Below, in pieces: positions 27,723-36,604 of a stretch of DNA of 64,000 bases. The notes beneath the pieces were generated by a model that saw nothing but the letters and a program-made list of their open reading frames with translations, searched no databases and was not told the origin of the DNA. Position numbers and translations under genes: made by a program. Source of the stretch: Hymenobacter sp. GOD-10R (GTDB lineage Bacteria > Bacteroidota > Bacteroidia > Cytophagales > Hymenobacteraceae); contig NZ_CP141184.1 in assembly GCF_035609205.1 (NCBI RefSeq), forward strand, positions 3,128,501 to 3,192,500, written 5' to 3'. How positions within the stretch are numbered: the first letter of the stretch is position 1; each line of letters starts with the position of its first letter.

Positions 27723-30700
27723 TTAAAACCCAATGTTCACGCCCACCGTGTAGGTGCGGGAGGCCGGATAAGCGCCCTGATCAAGGCCGGGCCGGATCAG
27801 CGAGCTGTTCGTGCCGTTGTTGAATGTGCCGGCGTTGATGCTCGTCTCGGGGTTGGTGCCCGGGTAGCTGGTGAACGTGAGCAGGTTTTGCCCCGTCACG
27901 TAGAGGCGCACCGATTGCAGTTTAGCCCGCTGCAGCAAGGCCGCTTGAATGGTATAGCCTAGCGTCAGGTTGCGCACGCGCAGGTAGGAGGCGTTGAACA
28001 TCGTCCTGTCGGTGAGCTGATTGCCGGGCGTAATGCCACCGGCGCCGGGCTGCGGGTACTTGGCCTCGTGTGGGTTCGTTGGGTCGAACATGTTGAAAGC
28101 CACGTCGCGGATGGTGTTGAACTGCGCGTTGCCCCAAAACTGCCGCAGGTTGCCCTGAATGACGTCGATGCCCTGCACCCCTTGTAAAATCAGGCTCAGG
28201 TCGAAGTTCTTGTATTGTAGATTCTGGGTTAGGCCGTACACGAAGTCGGGCACGCCCTTGCCGAGCTTGGTACGGTCGCTCTCATTAACGACGCCGTCGC
28301 CGTTCGTGTCCTGAATTATCCAGTTTCCGATTTTATCGCCTGCTATGTTTTTGGGGTAATTAGCTAGGTCTTCAGCGTTCTTGAATATGCCTAATACCTT
28401 GAAGCCATACATATTGCCTAGCGGCTCGCCTACCTTCACCTGGTAGACGTTGTTCCACCCGAAGTTGGCTGGCTCAGCTGGAAAGGCTGTTGGTCCTCCT
28501 AGGTCCAGCACTTTTGAGCGGTTGCCCGAAATGTTGCCGTTGATGGTCCACTTCACCGCTCCCACTTTCAAGTTTGCCACAGCTCCAAGCTCCAGGCCGC
28601 GGTTTTGTAGTTTTCCGGCGTTGGTCCGGAAGTTATTTGCATAACCTACAATGCCAGGCAAATCCCGTTGCAGCAGCATGCCAGTAGTAATGCGGCTGTA
28701 GTAGTCCAGAGTTAGCACAAACTTATCGTCCAAGAAGCCCGTCTCCAGACCTAGGTCCGTCTGTTTGTTCTTTTCCCAGGTAAGGCTAGGGTTGGCAAAG
28801 CCGTTTTGCACGTAGCCAAAGGTGCGCACGCCGCCGTAGCTGTAGTTGCGCCCCACAATGTTGTTGAGGTAATTGAAGCTGCCGATGTTGGCGTTGCCCG
28901 TCTCGCCGTAGCTAGCCCGCAGCTTAAGCTCGCTGACTTTAGACTTAAGCCCCTGCCAAAAAGGCTCCTCACTGACGCGCCAGGCCAGCGACGCCGACGG
29001 AAACGTGGCAAAGCGGTTATTGGGCCCAAAACGCGAAGAGGCGTCGCTACGCAGCGCAGCCGAGGCAATGTACTTTTTCTTGTAATCGTAGGTGACGCGC
29101 CCAGCATACGATAAAAAGGCATTCTGGTCATAATCCAGTTCGCCTACCCGGTCCGGAGAGGCTAATGGATTATCTAATAAAGCATTGGCAAAGGTGCCGG
29201 CGCGACCGGACGTGGCCGTGGAGCGCGCCTGAAACTTTTGCAGCGAATACAGCCCTAGCACGGTAAAGCTATGATTACCTAGGGTCTTCGCATACGTCGC
29301 GGTGTTCTCCCACAGGTAATCTACCGACACAAACTGCGACTCGCGTCCGAATATTGAGGACAGCACGGGGGTGGACAGGTTGGCCTGCGGTGCCACTTCC
29401 GTGGCTAGGGTGCCGGGTATATAAGCGTGCTGCTCGTCGACGTTGAGGGTAAGGCCGCCGGACGTTTTCAGCAGCAATCCTTCGAGCGGTTCCCATTCCA
29501 GGTAGCTGTTGCCAAACAGACGGTAGTTTTTGAGCTGGTTTTGGTTGAGGTCCAGCACAGCCACGGGGTTGAATAGGTTGGCTTGGTAAAAAGCCGTGCC
29601 GTTGGGGTTGCGCTCGGCGCCGTTGTAGCCCTGGCCATAGTCGCCGTTCGGCCGAAAAACCGGAATAGTGGGCGGCATCACGATGGCTACCTGCGTAACG
29701 GGCGGCAGCCCACGGGTGCCGTTATTCTCGCTGCCATTCGAGCCGTTGAACTGCCCGGCGGCGGCCTGCCGATCTTGCACAGCGTAAGCCGGAGCTACCG
29801 AAACACCAATTTTTAGCTTGGGAACTAGGTTAGCATCAAGGTTAAAACGTACGTTGAAGCGCTCATAGTCAGTGCCCTTCAGAATGCCATCCTGCTGAAA
29901 ATACCCACCCGAAACCGAAAACCTAGCCCGGTCGGAGCCGCCCGAGGCCGAAAGCTGGTAGTTGCTGATTTTCGCCACGCGGTAGATTTCATCTTGCCAG
30001 TCCGTGTCCGAGAGGGTGCTCGGATCAAGGTTGGTGAAGGGCGTAGCCGCTGGCGCAGCAGGATAGGCTCGGGCGGTGGCATGAAACTGCACGTACTTTA
30101 TATACTCGTCCCGGTTCAACACTTTCAGCTGTTTGCTGATTTGCTGCCAGCCCGTGTAGGCAGAGATGCTGAACACCGTTTTGCCGGCCTTGCCCCGTTT
30201 AGTGGTCACAATGACTACCCCGTTAGCCGCCCGCGAGCCGTAAATGGCCGCCGAAGCAGCGTCTTTCAAGATAGAAATCGACTCTATATCAGTAGGGTTG
30301 ATCAGGTTGAACTGCGACGGATCTTGCAAAGGGTAGCCATCCACCACGTACAGCGGGTCGCTGTTTGTGCCCAGCGAGCCTCCACCCCGAATGCGAATGG
30401 AAGGAGGCGCCCCCGGCGTGCCGCCACGGTCTGATTGTACTTCCACGCCGGGCGCCTGTGCGGCCAGCGCCTCGCCTGGTGTGCCAACGGGTTGCAGGGC
30501 AATGTTTTCGCCCGAAACTTGAGTGATGGCCGTAGACACCGTCTTGCTCGACTGCTGTCCGTAACCAATCACGACTACTTCATTGAGTTTCTGCGTGTCG
30601 TTGCGCAACGTCACGTCAATGGTGGTGCGGGTGCCGACGCTCACCTCTTGCCGCAGCAAGCCAACCGCGCTAAACACCAACGTAGCTCCTTCAGGTACCG

Positions 30701-31232
30701 TGAGTTGGTAGTGGCCCGTTGCGTCGGTAGCGCCGCCGCGTGAGGTACCCCTCACCACGATGGTCACCCCCGGAATAGGATCACCTTTTTCATCGGTCAC
30801 ACGCCCCGATACTGTTCTATCCGCAGCTGCAAGGGCAAGCCTAAGGCGGGGAAGCGAGGTTATTCCGCCAGCCTCGTTGGCCTCTAGCAACCCTGCATCG
30901 GGCGGCAACTTCGACTTACTTTGCTTACTCGTGATGATGAAAAAATCGTCCTTGATTTTCTTATACGCCAGCTGATTTTTGCTGAGTGAATAGGCCAATT
31001 CGGCCTCCACGTTGGCAAACTCCCGCGTGCTCACCACGACGACAGCCACGTCTTCCAAGCTAGCATTGTAGGCAATTTTGACGTGGTATTTCTGCTGCCA
31101 AGTAGCCACGGCATTTTTCAGAGTGGTGCTCTGCCCCCGAGTTTTCGGGTTGTGCTTAACGGCGGACCTAGGTGCCGCGAGTGTGAGCAAAGAGAGGGGT
31201 AGGCAGAGCGTTAAGATTAGTAGTTTTTTCAT
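27723..31232 (-). CDS. SusC/RagA TonB-dependent transporter with STN signalling domain
   Basis: A 1169-residue outer-membrane transporter. ATG at 31232 begins a signal peptide (MKKLLILTLCLPLSLLTLAA); the frame extends 11 codons further upstream without one. Domains: an STN domain (about 30-110, LKNAVATWQQKYHVKIAYNAS), a carboxypeptidase-D-like Ig domain (about 130-215, SGRVTDEKGDPIPGVTIVVRG), the TonB-box-region signature NEVVVIGYGQQ, a plug (about 230-350) and a 22-strand barrel to the C-terminal GVNIGF. It imports oligosaccharides with SusD. The STN domain is the part that in FecA-type systems signals to a FecR anti-sigma factor, and a FecR gene and ECF sigma gene lie immediately upstream on the other strand. 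Confidence 0.96.
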   Translation of the reverse strand: MKKLLILTLCLPLSLLTLAAPRSAVKHNPKTRGQSTTLKNAVATWQQKYHVKIAYNASLEDVAVVVVSTREFANVEAELAYSLSKNQLAYKKIKDDFFIITSKQSKSKLPPDAGLLEANEAGGITSLPRLRLALAAADRTVSGRVTDEKGDPIPGVTIVVRGTSRGGATDATGHYQLTVPEGATLVFSAVGLLRQEVSVGTRTTIDVTLRNDTQKLNEVVVIGYGQQSSKTVSTAITQVSGENIALQPVGTPGEALAAQAPGVEVQSDRGGTPGAPPSIRIRGGGSLGTNSDPLYVVDGYPLQDPSQFNLINPTDIESISILKDAASAAIYGSRAANGVVIVTTKRGKAGKTVFSISAYTGWQQISKQLKVLNRDEYIKYVQFHATARAYPAAPAATPFTNLDPSTLSDTDWQDEIYRVAKISNYQLSASGGSDRARFSVSGGYFQQDGILKGTDYERFNVRFNLDANLVPKLKIGVSVAPAYAVQDRQAAAGQFNGSNGSENNGTRGLPPVTQVAIVMPPTIPVFRPNGDYGQGYNGAERNPNGTAFYQANLFNPVAVLDLNQNQLKNYRLFGNSYLEWEPLEGLLLKTSGGLTLNVDEQHAYIPGTLATEVAPQANLSTPVLSSIFGRESQFVSVDYLWENTATYAKTLGNHSFTVLGLYSLQKFQARSTATSGRAGTFANALLDNPLASPDRVGELDYDQNAFLSYAGRVTYDYKKKYIASAALRSDASSRFGPNNRFATFPSASLAWRVSEEPFWQGLKSKVSELKLRASYGETGNANIGSFNYLNNIVGRNYSYGGVRTFGYVQNGFANPSLTWEKNKQTDLGLETGFLDDKFVLTLDYYSRITTGMLLQRDLPGIVGYANNFRTNAGKLQNRGLELGAVANLKVGAVKWTINGNISGNRSKVLDLGGPTAFPAEPANFGWNNVYQVKVGEPLGNMYGFKVLGIFKNAEDLANYPKNIAGDKIGNWIIQDTNGDGVVNESDRTKLGKGVPDFVYGLTQNLQYKNFDLSLILQGVQGIDVIQGNLRQFWGNAQFNTIRDVAFNMFDPTNPHEAKYPQPGAGGITPGNQLTDRTMFNASYLRVRNLTLGYTIQAALLQRAKLQSVRLYVTGQNLLTFTSYPGTNPETSINAGTFNNGTNSSLIRPGLDQGAYPASRTYTVGVNIGF

Positions 31233-31506
31233 ACCGAATGCGGGAACGGTTCGGCTGAAGTACACCCGGCGAGAGGGAAAGTATTACTGGTACTTAAAAA
31301 AGTTTTTGTTGACTCTTGAACGCAGCTACAAACCCGAGTTACCAGGTGAAACAGTAGTTGAAATTCAAAAACTGGAGCTTGCTCTAATCCTTTTCAGGCT
31401 GTGAAGTGTACGGCTCATTGGGCTTCAACAAGCCGCTCTATGGACAATTAAGATCAATTGGAATTGCCACGCTATCCGACGCATATTGCCTCTTTATTGC
31501 TTTTTA

Positions 31507-32526
31507 ATGAAGACTATCCACATTCTTTACGGCAAGTTTCTGCGGAACGAATGCACTCCGCAGGAAGCGGAAGAAGTGCTTCGTTGGCTTGATACGCCCG
31601 AGGGCGCTCAGCATGTGGAAGGGTCCGTACGCCAAGCCTTACAAGTCGATGAACTAAAAGTTTTGCCGCTCGATGAAGGAGAAAGCATCGCCCTTTGGGA
31701 AAGTATCCAAAAACAGATAGCAGAAGATAAGCAGGGTTCTGCTTCACAGGCTTCTCAATCTCAAGTTCATCCTGTAGTCGTAAAACGCGTGCAGTACTGG
31801 CCGTATTTGGCGGCAGCTGCCGTTGTTTTGCTGCTCGTAGTAACAGGCAACGTGTACTGGTGGAAGCAAGCAAATTCAACAATTCGTGTAGTCAACGACA
31901 CCACGCATAATAGGACTATTGAGCTGCCGGATGGCTCACACGTTATTTTATACAAAGGTTCTGATCTGACCTACGCTCAGCGGTGGTCACCTGATGCTCC
32001 TCGCATCGTGCAATTGCGAGGGGAAGCTTATTTCACGGTGGTGCACACCAGAGAAAGCACACCCTTCTCCGTTGTGGCCTACGACTCATCAACCGTTCAG
32101 GTATTAGGAACGCAGTTCGAGTTTTCGGCCCGCGATGGAAACGTGCGCGTTATCTTAGAGCGTGGCAAAGTGAACCTAGCTTTTCCTAAAAGCAGAGCCC
32201 TAGCAAAGCAGCGCTTAGTGCCCGGCGACATGGTCTCTTTTGATAAAGCGACAAGCGTTATCAGCAAAGTAAAGATTGATGCTAGCTTATATGCTTTTCG
32301 TGCAAAGAATGCGATTGAGCTACATCAAACCTCTCTCCGCGATATTATCAGTGCACTGAGTGAGGTGTATGGCTATTCGATTGTCGTTCAAGACCGCAAG
32401 GCATTACAGCAGCGGTTTTCGGGCGCGCTACCTAACGATTCGGTCGAGTCCATACTAACAGGTATCGCCGACCTTACCGGACTGCAATATCGCTTGGTAG
32501 GGAAGCATGTTGTATTCTACCCGTGA
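31507..32526 (+). CDS. FecR-family anti-sigma factor
   Basis: A 339-residue inner-membrane protein. ATG at 31507 (MKTIHILYGKFLRNEC) is preferred over an in-frame TTG seven codons upstream. A cytoplasmic N-terminal region (1-90) has LYGKFLRNECTPQEAEEVLRWL. One transmembrane helix follows (YWPYLAAAAVVLLLVVTG, about 98-117). The periplasmic FecR domain has IELPDGSHVILYKGSDL, LRGEAYFTVV and VQVLGTQFEF. The last 70 residues are the DUF4974 region (LRDIISALSEVYGYSI). It should bind the STN domain of the divergent SusC and hold or activate the ECF sigma factor at 32786. Composition is more AT-rich than the enzyme genes around it. Confidence 0.93.
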   Translation: MKTIHILYGKFLRNECTPQEAEEVLRWLDTPEGAQHVEGSVRQALQVDELKVLPLDEGESIALWESIQKQIAEDKQGSASQASQSQVHPVVVKRVQYWPYLAAAAVVLLLVVTGNVYWWKQANSTIRVVNDTTHNRTIELPDGSHVILYKGSDLTYAQRWSPDAPRIVQLRGEAYFTVVHTRESTPFSVVAYDSSTVQVLGTQFEFSARDGNVRVILERGKVNLAFPKSRALAKQRLVPGDMVSFDKATSVISKVKIDASLYAFRAKNAIELHQTSLRDIISALSEVYGYSIVVQDRKALQQRFSGALPNDSVESILTGIADLTGLQYRLVGKHVVFYP

Positions 32527-32724
32527 TGAGCGTTCAACTGAGCAGTATAGTTCACTCATACACTTTAGAAATAGGTAGTTACGGACCAATTTTTTTTCTA
32601 GTTTACCCCAATAAGGTAATGTTGTACAACGACTACTCATTGTTACGGCTGTCATACCTAGCTTTCCTTACTTATTGCGAATTACTGACAGTTGTGACGT
32701 TCACAGAGTTTGTTTCATTGTCAA

Positions 32725-32738
32725 CGCAAACGTTTGCG
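32725..32738. promoter_or_regulatory. LacI/PurR-type operator candidate
   Basis: CGCAAACGTTTGCG is a perfect 14-base palindrome with the central CG and AAACGTTT core typical of LacI-family operators. It lies 48 bases upstream of the sigma factor ATG, a good position for repression. No LacI-type regulator gene is in the window. Confidence 0.45.
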
Positions 32739-32785
32739 CTTGGCAGTTCCTTTGGTTATGCTCTCACTCATCAACCTGTGACCTC

Positions 32786-33364
32786 ATGTCTTCTCACTCA
32801 GCCCCTCTGTATGATCAAGCATCTGCAAGCGGAAAGCATGCAGTTCAAGCTAGTACTGGCATGACCGCGTGCGAATTTGAAGCTGCCTATGCAAAGTATC
32901 ATCAACTGATCTTTTCAATTGCTATGCGCTTCTTGAAAGATAAAGAACTGGCTAAGGATGCGGTGCAGGATGTATTTATAAAGCTCTGGGGTGTGAAGGA
33001 AAAGGTTGACAGTGAAAAAAATATTCAGGGATTTTTGACAGCTCTGACCAAAAACCATTTGTTGAATTGCTGCCGGAAAAATAAGCTTTATACAAGCAAG
33101 CTGGCTGCGAGTGCACGTTTTGGCTTAGGTCTCAATGCGCTTGATACAGCGTATATAGTGCACTGGCAGACCTTGCTTGACCTCCTCGGAAAAATCATCG
33201 TGCGTATGCCCCCTCGCAAGCAGCTTATATTTTCCTTAAAAATCTTGCGCGGCTTATCTAACGAAGAGATTGCAAGCGAATTAGGCTTATCAATCAATAC
33301 AGTAAAGGTCCAGTATTCGGGTGCAAAGGCGATAGTGGAGCATTCCCTCGCCGACGGAACATAA
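32786..33364 (+). CDS. ECF RNA polymerase sigma factor (FecI-like)
   Basis: A 192-residue sigma-70 family protein. ATG at 32786 (MSSHSAPLYDQ) is chosen; the frame extends upstream but without protein-like sequence. Region 2 (about 30-95) has FEAAYAKYHQLIFSIAMRF and KDAVQDVFIKLWG. Region 4 (about 130-185) has MPPRKQLIFSLKILRGLSNEEIASELGLSINTVK, a helix-turn-helix. It is the expected partner of the FecR at 31507 and would drive the SusC/SusD operon on the other strand. In most Bacteroidota the sigma gene comes before fecR; here it follows it with a 259-base gap that contains a palindromic operator candidate, suggesting independent control. Confidence 0.93.
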   Translation: MSSHSAPLYDQASASGKHAVQASTGMTACEFEAAYAKYHQLIFSIAMRFLKDKELAKDAVQDVFIKLWGVKEKVDSEKNIQGFLTALTKNHLLNCCRKNKLYTSKLAASARFGLGLNALDTAYIVHWQTLLDLLGKIIVRMPPRKQLIFSLKILRGLSNEEIASELGLSINTVKVQYSGAKAIVEHSLADGT

Positions 33365-33676
33365 CGGCAGATCATGGCATTGAACTTTATTTGGTTGCCA
33401 AGTTATTCGCGCTGAGTTCACTGATGGATAAGTCGTGTTGGTGCCGAGATGCTGCTTGGCCTGAATGAAGCACTCATTATGCCGGACGCATGAACATAAT
33501 CGTCAACCAAGGGTTGGTAACACCCTGAACAACTTGGATTAGGCTTGTTAATCATTCAATTGCGAACTAGGTCATTCCAGCCTACTTCGTAATCACCTGT
33601 TGTCCTCGTAGAGCAATAAGCACCTGGTTGGAGTACGTACCCCCGTTTCGTTGAACCTGTTTATTCTGCGCCAGTT

Positions 33677-33877
33677 ATGCGTTTCCTCTCTGCGGCCGCT
33701 CGCCCCCGGCCGACCCACTCTTACCACGCCATCTTGTTTGGCGTGAATGAAACCCTGCTGGACCTGCGCCCGCTGAAGCAAGCCGTTGTTAAGGCACATA
33801 ACTTTGACACTATTGGGGGAGCAGCCCTAGATATGTTGCAGGAGAAATGCCTGAAGCCGGCTGAAAAGCATGATTAA
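33677..33877 (+). pseudogene. Remnant of a haloacid dehalogenase-like gene
   Basis: A 66-codon frame contains FGVNETLLDLRPLKQAV, which matches the N-terminal motif of type II haloacid dehalogenases (FDVNETLLDL) except that the nucleophile Asp is Gly. After this segment the translation no longer looks like the family, and the length is a quarter of the usual 220-240 residues. It is therefore a decayed fragment. The surrounding 33365-34099 holds no intact gene. Confidence 0.5.
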
Positions 33878-33932
33878 AATCTAGAAACCGACTTGTTATC
33901 AAATAGAGCGATACCGAACCATTCAATCAGTG

Positions 33933-33986
33933 GTGTGAGCCCTCCCTGTCAAAAAGGAAACGCTTTCCAATAGGGAGAGCTCACAC
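33933..33986. terminator. Bidirectional hairpin terminator candidate
   Basis: Arms 33933-33947 and 33972-33986 pair with one mismatch (GTGTGAGC...), with an inner GGAAA/TTTCC stem in the loop. It lies between the sigma factor side (+) and the CE15 gene (-), which converge here. Confidence 0.5.
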
Positions 33987-34099
33987 GACTAGCAACATGC
34001 CTTGAAAGTAGCGAGCCGAGAGTGTTGCCTATGAATTCAGGCGTTTACAAGAAATCTCCTCTTACAGCTTCACGGCAGGGGTTTGACGGCCTCGGCGCG

Positions 34100-35869
34100 T
34101 TATTCAAGGACAATCTTCTGATTGAGCACTCGGTCCCCTTGCAGGCGCAGCAGGTACACGCCCGCCTTCAAATTATCGCGGGAAATCACCAGGCTCGAAA
34201 CGGCACCAACAGCTTGCTGCCTCACCAAGCGTCCCGTTGCGTCCGTCATTTGGATGGTTTTGATGTGCGCCGTATTCGAACCTAGGTTCACGGTGAACTG
34301 GCTTTGCGAGGGATTCGGATACACTTGGATGTTGTTCTCGGCCAGCGAGTTCTTCGTGCTGAGCACCACCGAGCCGAAGTACTTACGCCCAAACTGCACG
34401 AAAGCGGGCCAGTCAGGCGCGTCGGTATGGCCCCCTGTGTGGAAGCGGTAGCCAATGTCGCCCGTAATGTAGCCTTTATCAATAATGGGCTTAGGATCTT
34501 GCATTACTAAACCAGCACCACCCAGCAGCGTGTACACCGGTGAAGCGCCTACACCCGTCAGGTAGATACCGTATGGATCGGGCCACGTATCCTGGGTGCC
34601 ACCATTCATGAACACCGGGCGCGGAGCGCAAAGCGCCAGTAGCGAGTGCGCATCCACCGGGCAGTCTTCAATCTTGCGGGGCAAATAGGTACCGGGCGTT
34701 TTAGGTCCGTGCCATTTGAAGAACGCACCGGCCATCCAGTGATATTCCTGGTCCCAGCCAGAGTTTTCGACATCTTGCCCCCAGTGGCGCCGGTTCATCT
34801 TGGTACCTAGGCTACCGCCGCAGCTGGGAAAAGCAAGCGCTACGCGCGGCTCATAGGCCGTCGCCACAATCGTAGCTTTGCCATAGCGCGAGTGCCCGGT
34901 CAGACCAATCTTGGTGGCATCAACTGCTGGGTCCTTCTCAAAGTAATCGATCAGACGGCTCACGCCCCAACTCCAGGCCACCAGTGCGCCCCAGTCGGTA
35001 GGCTTGCGCCAGTTACCCTTATTTACCAGCCCAATCAGGTAGCTCGTCAGGCCGGTTCCGTTGTCGGGTTGCAGCTGCCCATTATTATACAGGCAGATGC
35101 CCCAGCCAACAGAGCTTACGTAGTTCCAGTACGTGTCAAGAATGGTATTCTGCGCGCCAAAACCAGGGTTAAAAACGATAATAACCGGTACGGGCCCGTT
35201 GGCATTGGCCGGCAGGCGAAGGGTGGCGCTGAGCACTGGCTTGTTGCGTACCTGCGGATAGCGGGAAACATCAATGGTTCCTGTGATGGCTTTTTGCATG
35301 TAGGGTCGGCTGCTGGTGCCTCCCGTCGTAGTCACGGCGGAGTATGTCACGCTAGGTAGCACACTATCTGACGGCATAACGCCCCACAGCTGCTGTTGTA
35401 CATCTTTCACTACCTCCGGTCGGCGCTGTGCCCACCATTGCGCGGCTGTGGTAATCCGGCGGCCATTCTTCAGCGTTAGCAGATCCAGGGGGGCGTAGTT
35501 GCCCACGCGCCACGCCTCTGGGCCGGGCCACAAGCCTTCGGGCTTATCATCGTAGTTGTTCCAAAGCCCAAAGCCAGAACGGGTGATGGTATTCCCTAGG
35601 GAATCGCGCCAGTTGCCCTCTGGATCGGTGGGATTGGAGGGGTAGGCTCGCCGCGGCTTGTTCGGATCTTGCAGCTTGGGCGGTAGCGTCGGGAAGGTGA
35701 TGCCAAGCTGCCAAACCATTTGGTCCCGGTCCTGCACAGCCGTGACGTTGCTAGGCGGAAAGGAAGGAAAAGGCGTCTGCGCGTGAACGACGGTCGCTAG
35801 CAAGACCGCAATAGCAATGGCAATCAGCGTAAAGATTCTACCAAGAAGAGGGGAAAGGTTCGTTTTCAT
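34100..35869 (-). CDS. CE15 glucuronoyl esterase-like protein with T9SS sorting domain
   Basis: A 589-residue secreted alpha/beta hydrolase with a signal peptide (MKTNLSPLLG...TVVHAQ). The catalytic domain (about 100-500) has the CE15 nucleophile motif GHSRYGK with S327, preceded by WGVSRLIDYFEKDPAVD, and a probable catalytic His in FHTGGHTDAPDW. CE15 enzymes split ester bonds between 4-O-methyl-glucuronic acid of xylan and lignin alcohols. The last 75 residues (IQVYPNPSQSQFTVNL ... KAGVYLLRLQG) are a T9SS sorting domain, so the enzyme is expected at the cell surface or outside. It stands alone, with hairpins and a long upstream gap, and is not part of the lyase operon. Relation to the neighbouring uronate operon is possible but not shown. 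Confidence 0.88.
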   Translation of the reverse strand: MKTNLSPLLGRIFTLIAIAIAVLLATVVHAQTPFPSFPPSNVTAVQDRDQMVWQLGITFPTLPPKLQDPNKPRRAYPSNPTDPEGNWRDSLGNTITRSGFGLWNNYDDKPEGLWPGPEAWRVGNYAPLDLLTLKNGRRITTAAQWWAQRRPEVVKDVQQQLWGVMPSDSVLPSVTYSAVTTTGGTSSRPYMQKAITGTIDVSRYPQVRNKPVLSATLRLPANANGPVPVIIVFNPGFGAQNTILDTYWNYVSSVGWGICLYNNGQLQPDNGTGLTSYLIGLVNKGNWRKPTDWGALVAWSWGVSRLIDYFEKDPAVDATKIGLTGHSRYGKATIVATAYEPRVALAFPSCGGSLGTKMNRRHWGQDVENSGWDQEYHWMAGAFFKWHGPKTPGTYLPRKIEDCPVDAHSLLALCAPRPVFMNGGTQDTWPDPYGIYLTGVGASPVYTLLGGAGLVMQDPKPIIDKGYITGDIGYRFHTGGHTDAPDWPAFVQFGRKYFGSVVLSTKNSLAENNIQVYPNPSQSQFTVNLGSNTAHIKTIQMTDATGRLVRQQAVGAVSSLVISRDNLKAGVYLLRLQGDRVLNQKIVLE

Positions 35870-36013
35870 AAGGGTAAATTGAAGTGGGTTGTGTTCAGGT
35901 GGCGAAGTAGGGCAACGGTCTCATAGTCAGTGGATCTCAAGGGACAAAGGAAAGTCGTGTGCGAGGGTCTGCTCTCAAGGAGCGTACAAAGGCGCTTTGT
36001 AGGAAGGGTGCCG

Positions 36014-36023
36014 CAAACGTTTT
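36014..36023. promoter_or_regulatory. Possible LacI-type site upstream of CE15
   Basis: GCAAACGTTTTA around the core AAACGTTT (36015-36022) matches 10 of 12 bases of the centre of the palindrome at 32725. It lies about 145 bases upstream of the CE15 start. Confidence 0.25.
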
Positions 36024-36177
36024 AGATGAAAAATTCAATTTTCATTTCTTTACGCTTAACTCTCCTGTATAATCCCTGCTAGTCGTTCAGGAACCTACAG
36101 CAGCTATCTGTTTCTGAAGATAGTCGCCACAAGGAGTGATGCTAGAAGCAAGTTGGCTAACGCCTAAATGAAAGTAC

Positions 36178-36203
36178 CACAATCGTTTCCGGAAACGATT
36201 GTG
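36178..36203. promoter_or_regulatory. Perfect 26-base palindrome, operator candidate
   Basis: Left half CACAATCGTTTCC is followed by its exact complement. A palindrome of this length without a loop is far more likely a dimeric repressor site than a terminator. It lies 309 bases upstream of the CE15 start and about 400 bases beyond the response-regulator remnant. The regulator is not in the window. Confidence 0.5.
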
Positions 36204-36314
36204 TAAAATGAATTAGCAGCCGATAAGGGTAGGTGCGTTAGTTACTACTTTGCTCAACTGTTACTGCTGCTCCTTGCCTTATTAAGTACTGCAAGTAGAA
36301 TAATACAACTATGC

Positions 36315-36335
36315 CCCACTTAGGCGTTAAGTGGG
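36315..36335. terminator. Short hairpin, orphan terminator candidate
   Basis: CCCACTTA and TAAGTGGG pair around a 5-base loop, followed by TATTTA. No gene ends close by on the + strand, so its role is unclear. Confidence 0.3.
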
Positions 36336-36604
36336 TATTTAGTAAGCAGCCTTGCGCTAAATAGGAACGAGCCAGCGTACCTAGGTAAGTTTCGTTTATC
36401 CGTGGGCTTGCACTTAGCTGGTGTCTAGCACGTGAATGGGTGCCAACAGTACTGCTCCGTTAACGCGTTCTTTTCACGAACGATTACTAGTAAACGACTG
36501 CTTTGCCAACTGTATTCCTCGACTAGTTTCTGCGCAGCTTGGTACAAGCATTTTGGCTACCGATATGTTGGTTGTATCGTAGAGAAAGGCTTGGAAAAGT
36601 GCGT

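Larger units (their letters stand above)
35870..36604. other. Long intergenic region with palindromes
   Basis: 735 bases without a credible gene. It contains the AAACGTTT core at 36015, a perfect 26-base palindrome at 36178 and a hairpin at 36315, each listed separately. It includes the promoter region of the CE15 gene. Confidence 0.6.

Noticed and set aside
32523..32864. 113-codon frame between FecR and the sigma factor
   Set aside because: It overlaps the start of the sigma gene in another frame and does not look like a protein; the gap more likely holds regulatory DNA.
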